Below, one piece after another: positions 58,744 through 64,000 of a stretch of DNA of 64,000 nt (its first letter is position 1; every line of letters starts with the position of its first letter). This stretch comes from Pseudomonadota bacterium (GTDB lineage: Bacteria > Pseudomonadota > Gammaproteobacteria > Burkholderiales > Sulfuriferulaceae). Below the pieces are notes generated by a model. That model did no database searches and was not told where the DNA came from. It saw only the letters and a program-made list of their open reading frames with translations. Both the position numbers and the translations under genes were made by a program. Location: NCBI GenBank assembly GCA_021795395.1, contig JAJYPN010000009.1:21541-85540 (forward strand), in the 5' to 3' direction.

Positions 58744-59727
58744 TCAGGCTTTGCCCAGCAATTTGAGAACGGCGCGAACCACGTCGTCGTGGTCGGGAAT
58801 CGCCGCCATTTCCAGTGTGTGATTGTACGGTTGAGGCACGAAAGCGGAATGGACGCGAACCGGCGCAGCATCCAGTTCGAAGAAGCATTCTTCGTTGATG
58901 ATGGCGATGACTTCGGAACCGACGCCGACCGGCGCTTCGTCTTCTTCGGCAATGACTGCGCGATGGGTTTTGCAGACCGATTTCCGGATTCCGGCGCGAT
59001 CCAGCGGCGAGAGCGAATACAAATCGACGACTTCCGCCGAAATGTTGTATTGCTGGTCCAGAATTTCCGCCGCTTTGAGGCACCAGTGGACGGAAATGTT
59101 ATAGCCGAACAGCGTGACGTCGGTGCCGCTGCGCGCGATTTCGGAGCCTTCCAGCGGATGGAAATATTCCGCGTCCGGCACGTCGCCTTTCATGTTGTAC
59201 ATGAGTTCGTGCTCGTTGATGAACACCGGATCGTCGCTGCGGATAGCGGATTTCAGCAGGCCGTAAGCCTGTTTCGGGCTGGACGGCGTGACTACGCGCA
59301 AGCCGGCGATGCCCATGAATACCTTTTCCATGCGCGCGGAATGCTGCGCGCCCAACTGGTGGGCGGTACCGCCTGCGGAGCGGAACACGCAGGGAGCCGT
59401 TAGCTGGCCGCCCGACATGTAACGTACTTTGGCGGCCGAATTGAACATCTGGTCCATGGCGAGCCAGGCGAAATTGACCGACATGATTTCGATAATCGGC
59501 CGTATGCCGAGAAACGACGCGCCGATGCCGAGACCGGTATAACCGCCTTCGGAAATCGGGGTATCGATGACGCGCTGTTCGCCGTACTTTTCGTACAGGC
59601 CTTTGGTGGCTTTATAGGTGCCGCCGGCTACGCCTATGTCTTCGCCCATGCAAATAACCAGCGGGTCGCGCGCCATTTCTTCGTCGTGGGCGCGTAATAC
59701 CGCTTCCCAGTACATTATTTCAGCCAT
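58744..59727 (-). CDS. pdhB: Pyruvate dehydrogenase E1 component, beta subunit
   Basis: 327 residues, transketolase-like. MAEIMYWEAVLRAHDEEMAR, then VICMGEDIGVAGGTYKATKG and FIDTPISEGGYTGLGIGASF-type sequence (RVIDTPISEGGYTGLGIGA) carry the thiamine-activating glutamate (in MGEDIG). The C-terminal transketolase domain has VVDLYSLSPLDRAGIRKSV and AVIAEEDEAPVGVGSEV. AAGGAA precedes the ATG. It is 77 bases before the E2-E3 gene and 150 bases after E1 alpha. Confidence 0.93.
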   Translation of the reverse strand: MAEIMYWEAVLRAHDEEMARDPLVICMGEDIGVAGGTYKATKGLYEKYGEQRVIDTPISEGGYTGLGIGASFLGIRPIIEIMSVNFAWLAMDQMFNSAAKVRYMSGGQLTAPCVFRSAGGTAHQLGAQHSARMEKVFMGIAGLRVVTPSSPKQAYGLLKSAIRSDDPVFINEHELMYNMKGDVPDAEYFHPLEGSEIARSGTDVTLFGYNISVHWCLKAAEILDQQYNISAEVVDLYSLSPLDRAGIRKSVCKTHRAVIAEEDEAPVGVGSEVIAIINEECFFELDAAPVRVHSAFVPQPYNHTLEMAAIPDHDDVVRAVLKLLGKA

Positions 59728-59877
59728 GTTGTCTGTTCCTTTTCATTCTTGATTCGCGTCGATGCCAGGCTTTGCCGGCGGTTTGAATTCACCGGCGCGC
59801 GCATCGGATATTATTTTTAAAGTGAGGTCCGGTAGCATCTGCCGGTTCGGGCACATGCCTTCGATAGCAAATTGTTG

Positions 59878-60837
59878 TCAGGCAAGGACATATTTTTCCA
59901 GGTCGGCGACCTCGGGTTCGGGGGATTCCTCCGCGAATTTGATCACTTCCTGCTCGATATAAATATCGGTGTCGTGTTCGATCTGCGTGAATTCCTCGGC
60001 GTTTAATGCCCCGGCGGCGATCAGCCGGTCGCGCAGGATGTTGATTGGGTCGCGCAGCTTCCACTCGTCTTCTTCTTCGCGGGTGCGGTAGCCGCGCGAA
60101 TCCGACATCGAATGGCCGCGATAGCGGTAGGTCATCAATTCCAGGAAATACGGGCCCTTGCCGCTGCGCACGTGATCGACCGCGACTTTGGCGTGCTGGT
60201 GGACGATGTCGATATCCTGGCCGTCGCACTGGGCGGCTTCGATGTGGTAGCTGCACGCGCGTTTGTATTGATCGTGGACGGCGGTCGAACGATGCAGCGC
60301 CGTGCCGATGCCGTACTGATTGTTTTCGCAGACGAACAGCACGGGCAGATTCCAGATTTTGGCCATGTTCAGGGTTTCGTGGAAGACGCCCTGATTGTTT
60401 GCGGCGTCGCCGAGGAAACAGATCGAGATCTCGTCGCCGCCTTTCATCTGTATGCCTTTGGCGATGCCGGCGGCGAGCGGGAACGGGCCGCCGACCAGCG
60501 CGTAACCGCCCATGAAGCGATGCGCGACGTCGAATATGTGCATGGAACCGCCGCGCCCCTTGGAGCAGCCGGTTTCCTTGCCGTAGAGTTCGGCCATCAC
60601 GGCTTTGGGGTCGGTGCCGCATTTGATGGCGTGGACGTGATCGCGGTAACCGGTGATGACGTAATCGTGACCTGGGCGAGCCGCTTCCATCACGCCGTTG
60701 CAGCAGGCTTCCTGACCCGGATAAAGATGGAGAAAGCCGCCGATCTTGCGTTCTATGTAGGCTTGATAGCAGCGTTCCTCAAAGCGGCGATGCAACACCA
60801 TTTCGCGTAACACGCGCTTTTTGTCGTCCAATGTCAT
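59878..60837 (-). CDS. pdhA: Pyruvate dehydrogenase E1 component, alpha subunit
   Basis: 319 residues of the heterotetrameric alpha2-beta2 type E1. The thiamine-diphosphate motif GDG-type region is CFLGDAANNQGVFHETLN with NLPVLFVCENNQYGIGTAL after it. Also seen: FLHLYPGQEACCNGVMEAA, YRDHVHAIKCGTDPKAVMAE, SMHIFDVAHRFMGGYALVGG and ELMTYRYRGHSMSDSRGYR (family phosphorylation-loop site). AAGGA precedes the ATG. A good promoter precedes it. First gene of the pdhA-pdhB-E2/E3 operon. The proteobacterial AceE type is not the one used here. Confidence 0.94.
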   Translation of the reverse strand: MTLDDKKRVLREMVLHRRFEERCYQAYIERKIGGFLHLYPGQEACCNGVMEAARPGHDYVITGYRDHVHAIKCGTDPKAVMAELYGKETGCSKGRGGSMHIFDVAHRFMGGYALVGGPFPLAAGIAKGIQMKGGDEISICFLGDAANNQGVFHETLNMAKIWNLPVLFVCENNQYGIGTALHRSTAVHDQYKRACSYHIEAAQCDGQDIDIVHQHAKVAVDHVRSGKGPYFLELMTYRYRGHSMSDSRGYRTREEEDEWKLRDPINILRDRLIAAGALNAEEFTQIEHDTDIYIEQEVIKFAEESPEPEVADLEKYVLA

Positions 60838-60886
60838 GTATGTCTTCCTTGCAAAAACCGTAATTTTAGATAGCGCAAACTCTGCT

Positions 60887-60915
60887 ATTATCTGATAAAC
60901 CCCGAGTCAGGTCAA
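60887..60915 (-). promoter_or_regulatory. Putative sigma-70 promoter of the pyruvate dehydrogenase operon
   Basis: On the minus strand TTGACC, a 17-base spacer and GATAAT, 50 bases before the pdhA start. A very good match in both boxes and spacing. Confidence 0.65.
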
Positions 60916-60996
60916 AAAAACCGCCAAAATTTGTTAGGCCAAAATATAGCTGGCGGCATCGGCTGCTGCCGTTTTTTAATTATCGATGGATTTATC

Positions 60997-62475
60997 ATGC
61001 TAGCGAAACTGACAGAAAACAAAAAACAGCTTACCGAAGCGCAATTGGAGAAAAATCGGCATGTACTGGTTGTCATGCCTAAAACCGAACAGATGCCTCA
61101 GGATGCCGGCCTGCCCAATTTGGCGCGATTGACTGCCGGGCTGGCGCGGCGCCGACTGACGTCCGCCGAGTTGATTAAAACTCCGGTGGCGATAGAAACC
61201 AAACAGGGCGGTTTGATGGTCTGGATCATGCTCGATACCACGGCGAGCCTGTTTGCGCAACAGTCGCATATCCGCGCCGCCTGGTCGCTGCTGCTGGCGG
61301 AAACGCCGGAAGAGATTGCCGTGGCGGTGAGCGGCGATGAAACGTTCAGAGCGCATGCCGCGAGACAGTCGGTGTATGTGGCGTGGCTCAACGGTTCGTC
61401 GCCGGCCGATATGAAAACCGCGAAAAAAACGCGCCCGGTCTCACAACTGTCGGTATTCGGTTACGAATCCGTCGACGGCTACGCTGCCGAACATGCGAAG
61501 GCGGAAGGCAATTACCTGTGCCGCAGTCTGATCGCGACGCCGCCCAACCGGCTGACGCCTGCGATATATCGCGAGCGTATCGCGGAACTGGCGAAACAGT
61601 ACGGCTGGAAACTGAGCGAATACGATATGAAAAAACTGCGCAAGCTCGGCGCCGGCGCCTTTGTCGCGGTCGCGCAGGGCAGCAGCGACGACGATGCGGC
61701 GATCGTGCATTTGCGCCGGCGTCATCCGGACGCGCGGAAAACCGTCGCGCTGGTCGGCAAAGGGATCTGTTTCGATACCGGCGGGCATAATCTCAAACCG
61801 GCAAAGTATATGCAAGGCATGCACGAAGACATGAGCGGCTCGGCGGTGGTGCTGGGAATTCTGCTGGCGGCGACCGAACTCGATTTGCCGGTTAATCTCG
61901 ACATCTGGTTGGCGATCGCGCAAAACCATATCGGCCCGACTGCGTACAAACAGAACGATGTGGTCACCGCCCTGAACGGCACGACGATAGAAATCGTCCA
62001 TACCGATGCGGAAGGGCGCATGGTGCTGGCGGATACGCTGACGCTGGCGGCGCGGCAGAAACCCGATGCCGTGATCGACTTTGCGACGCTGACGGGCAGC
62101 ATGGTGTCGGCATTGGGCACGCGTTACAGCGGCATACTGGGCAATCGCGCCGATTTGCTCGATACCGCGACAGCGGCGGGCGAGGCGAGCGGCGAACGGT
62201 TGTGCGCCTTTCCGCTGGACGCCGATTACGAGCCGGCGCTGGATTCGAAGATCGCCGATATCAAACAGTGTACGCTGGAGGGCGAAGCCGATCATATTCT
62301 GGCGGCGCGATTCCTCCTGCGTTTCGTAGGCGAGACCGACTGGCTGCATATGGATTTGTCCGCGAGCAATTGCGAACGCGGGCTGGGGGCGGTCGGCACC
62401 GACGTGACCGGATTCGGGGTGGCTTGGGGCGTGCAGTGGCTGCAGGCCGAAATTGCCGCGGCCGGTAACGGCTAA
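60997..62475 (+). CDS. M17 leucyl aminopeptidase family protein
   Basis: A 492-residue cytosolic metallo-exopeptidase. The C-terminal catalytic domain has VGKGICFDTGGHNLKPAKYM (metal lysine and aspartate), MHEDMSG (metal aspartate; usually M-x-x-DM-G/A-G), and TDAEGRMVLADTL with the D, E and R of the NTDAEGRL motif, here HTDAEGRM. All seven catalytic positions I can place are kept. The N-terminal domain (residues 1-170) is divergent from PepA, as in the PepB-like subgroup. It is divergent from pdhA. Ribosome site before ATG 60997 is weak (ATGGA). Confidence 0.88.
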   Translation: MLAKLTENKKQLTEAQLEKNRHVLVVMPKTEQMPQDAGLPNLARLTAGLARRRLTSAELIKTPVAIETKQGGLMVWIMLDTTASLFAQQSHIRAAWSLLLAETPEEIAVAVSGDETFRAHAARQSVYVAWLNGSSPADMKTAKKTRPVSQLSVFGYESVDGYAAEHAKAEGNYLCRSLIATPPNRLTPAIYRERIAELAKQYGWKLSEYDMKKLRKLGAGAFVAVAQGSSDDDAAIVHLRRRHPDARKTVALVGKGICFDTGGHNLKPAKYMQGMHEDMSGSAVVLGILLAATELDLPVNLDIWLAIAQNHIGPTAYKQNDVVTALNGTTIEIVHTDAEGRMVLADTLTLAARQKPDAVIDFATLTGSMVSALGTRYSGILGNRADLLDTATAAGEASGERLCAFPLDADYEPALDSKIADIKQCTLEGEADHILAARFLLRFVGETDWLHMDLSASNCERGLGAVGTDVTGFGVAWGVQWLQAEIAAAGNG

Positions 62476-62524
62476 GCGCGTTTTCGGTTAAAATCGAGTA
62501 TTTCAATAATCGAGACGAGTATTC

Positions 62525-63622
62525 ATGTCAGGCAGCAGTATAGGAACCCTATTTTGCGTCACCTCTTTCGGCGAGTCGCACGGCCCGGCAATCGGCTGCG
62601 TCGTCGACGGCTGTCCGCCCGGAATGGAACTGACCGCAGCCGATATCCAGGCCGATCTGGACCGGCGCAAGCCCGGTACGTCGAGGCACGTGACGCAGCG
62701 CCGCGAGTCGGATACGGTGGAAATCCTGTCCGGCGTGTTCGAGGGCAAAACCACCGGCGCGCCGATCGCCTTATTGATCCGCAACGAAGACCAGCGCAGC
62801 AAGGATTACGGCAATATCGCCGACACGTTCCGGCCGGGACACGCCGATTATACCTACTGGCACAAATACGGCATCCGCGATTATCGCGGCGGCGGCCGTT
62901 CGTCGGCGCGCGAAACGGCGGTACGGGTCGCGGCCGGGGCGATTGCGCGGAAATGGCTGCATGAGCGCTACGGCGTCGTGATCCGCGGCTATATGGCGCA
63001 ACTTGGGCCGATAGAAATCCCGTTCAAATCGTGGGACGCGGTGCGTGACAATCCATTCTTTGCAGCGGATGCGGACAGCGTGGCCACTTTGGAAACATTC
63101 ATGGACGAATTGCGTAAATCCGGCGATTCTATCGGCGCAAAAGTGACCGTGGTCGCCGAACACGTTCCGGCAGGCTGGGGCGAACCGGTGTACGACCGGC
63201 TCGATGCCGACCTGGCGCACGCCTTGATGAGCATCAATGCGGTCAAGGGAGTGGAAATCGGCGCCGGCTTCGCTGCAATTACGCAAAAAGGCACCGAACA
63301 CGGGGACGAACTGACGCCCGAAGGGTTTCTGTCGAATCATGCCGGCGGCGTGCTGGGCGGCATATCGAGCGGTCAGGACATCGTCGCCAGCATTGCCATC
63401 AAACCCACTTCCAGTATCCGCCTGCCGCGCCGTTCCATCGACAAGGCGGGCAATCCGACGATAGTCGAAACGCACGGCCGGCACGACCCCTGCGTCGGCA
63501 TCCGGGCCACGCCGATCGCCGAAGCGATGCTGGCGATCGTATTGATGGATCACGCTTTGCGCAACCGGGCGCAGTGTGCGGATGTGTCTGTTCCTGGAGT
63601 GGCGGCAAGCGGAAAGGGGTAA
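62525..63622 (+). CDS. aroC: Chorismate synthase
   Basis: The last step of the shikimate pathway, needing reduced FMN. 365 residues, normal length. Starts with [20 protein letters not shown], the signature motif; then [26 protein letters not shown] and [20 protein letters not shown]. The C-terminal part ends with [23 protein letters not shown]. 49 bases after the aminopeptidase gene on the same strand. A terminator-like hairpin lies downstream at 63766-63793. Confidence 0.98.
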   Translation: MSGSSIGTLFCVTSFGESHGPAIGCVVDGCPPGMELTAADIQADLDRRKPGTSRHVTQRRESDTVEILSGVFEGKTTGAPIALLIRNEDQRSKDYGNIADTFRPGHADYTYWHKYGIRDYRGGGRSSARETAVRVAAGAIARKWLHERYGVVIRGYMAQLGPIEIPFKSWDAVRDNPFFAADADSVATLETFMDELRKSGDSIGAKVTVVAEHVPAGWGEPVYDRLDADLAHALMSINAVKGVEIGAGFAAITQKGTEHGDELTPEGFLSNHAGGVLGGISSGQDIVASIAIKPTSSIRLPRRSIDKAGNPTIVETHGRHDPCVGIRATPIAEAMLAIVLMDHALRNRAQCADVSVPGVAASGKG

Positions 63623-63749
63623 CGTCGTCGTATAAGCGATTGTCACTATTTCCAGGATGTCACTAAATTGACAAGTGGAAAATCATCTAACAACACAACG
63701 TAACACAACGATAACCAAATAACACATAGTCCATCGCCGTTTCTTTATA

Positions 63750-64000
63750 TTATTGCGCTGTGTATGAAAAAGCCCCGGTCGTCGGGTTTTTTGCAACCAT
63801 TACCTCCAATACCGGGATTGGGCTGACACTGCCGGATGGCCCGATCGTTGCCCCGGTATTGATCTGCTTTGTAAGCAGCACGCCCGCATTCGAAGTCGCC
63901 ACCTGAACGGTGGCCGTTTCATAGTCGGCCTGATTGTAAGTTATTGATAGCCACCTGATAGGTTCCGGCTTGCATCACCGCCGGGTCGCAGGACGCATAA
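63750..64000 (-). pseudogene. C-terminal part of a surface or secreted protein, frameshifted (runs off the window)
   Basis: Read on the minus strand from the window edge, one frame gives SCDPAVMQAGTYQVAINN and then meets a stop. Near 63938 an extra base shifts the frame, and the next continues YNQADYETATVQVATSNAGV, later ending in NPTTGAFSYTAQ before TAA at 63750. The beta-rich, Ser/Thr/Val-heavy composition suits a cell-surface or secreted protein. The rest lies outside the window, and whether the frameshift is a true mutation cannot be decided here. Confidence 0.5.
63766..63793. terminator. Possible terminator after aroC
   Basis: AAAAAGCCCCGGTCGTCGGG followed by T6 on the plus strand: a short CCCG/CGGG stem extended by A/T pairing. 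It lies inside the tail of the frameshifted minus-strand gene, which weakens it as a dedicated terminator. Confidence 0.4.

Noticed and set aside
58667..59083. N-terminal extension of the E2-E3 ORF
   Set aside because: Overlaps the end of the E1 beta gene in another frame and has no conserved content; the lipoyl domain begins at 58666 after a ribosome site.

Overview
The window is about 64 kb of bacterial chromosome dominated by housekeeping genes. Gene content (dksA with DxxDxA motif, fur, bamE, rpsO-pnp, metG, acnA, purT, aroC, a complete rnf operon, the YffB-dapE pair, exonuclease VII and MiaA) points to a proteobacterium, most probably a betaproteobacterium. An encapsulated-ferritin-like gene and a CbbY-type phosphatase would fit the Nitrosomonadales (Gallionella or Nitrosomonas relatives), but that placement is inference. 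No rRNA, tRNA, CRISPR array or intact transposon was found.

Layout. 0-4.5 kb: end of an RNA helicase gene, msrB with a flavin reductase-like gene, a lone ferritin-like EncFtn gene, a CbbY-like phosphatase, dksA. 4.5-8.8 kb: a LysR regulator divergent from an EmrA-EmrB-NodT tripartite efflux operon with a palindromic T-N11-A operator between them. 8.8-11.2 kb: a decayed HTH gene followed by a two-gene AAA ATPase + DUF4276 module, a likely anti-phage system. 11.2-24.8 kb: pnp-rpsO, a molybdenum oxidoreductase (FdhF/YdeP type) with fdhD, xseA, purT, miaA, a degenerate EAL-HDOD protein, recJ. 24.8-28.5 kb: a Fic enzyme behind a repeat array, and a CBS-histidine kinase with a double-receiver response regulator. 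28.4-38 kb: metG, a DUF202 membrane gene, acnA, prmB, dapE, yffB-like, fur, bamE with a 14-copy repeat, dapB. 38-46 kb: an accessory stretch with a secreted toxin-domain-like protein, an MNT-HEPN toxin-antitoxin pair, a zeta-toxin-like kinase, DUF29 and DUF2750 proteins, and an AbiEii pair, interrupted by plsY. 46-55 kb: pgl, rnfABCDGE, a PbpC-like protein with a ruined transpeptidase domain, pyrD. 55-64 kb: hicB with a frameshifted hicA, a pyruvate dehydrogenase operon in which E2 and E3 are one polypeptide, an M17 aminopeptidase, aroC, and a frameshifted surface-protein tail at the right edge.

How it fits together. Pyruvate dehydrogenase and aconitase feed the TCA cycle, Pgl serves the oxidative pentose phosphate route, and Rnf couples NADH/ferredoxin redox to ion transport. 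Fur, the EncFtn protein and a candidate Fur box suggest controlled iron storage. The accessory genes (ATPase-DUF4276, Fic, MNT-HEPN, zeta-like, AbiEii, HicBA) lie between conserved housekeeping blocks, and several are decayed, as expected of a turnover zone for defence and toxin modules. The best candidates for something undescribed are the ATPase-DUF4276 module with its upstream wreckage, the tag-less EncFtn, the secreted lone toxin-like domain, and the E2-E3 fusion.
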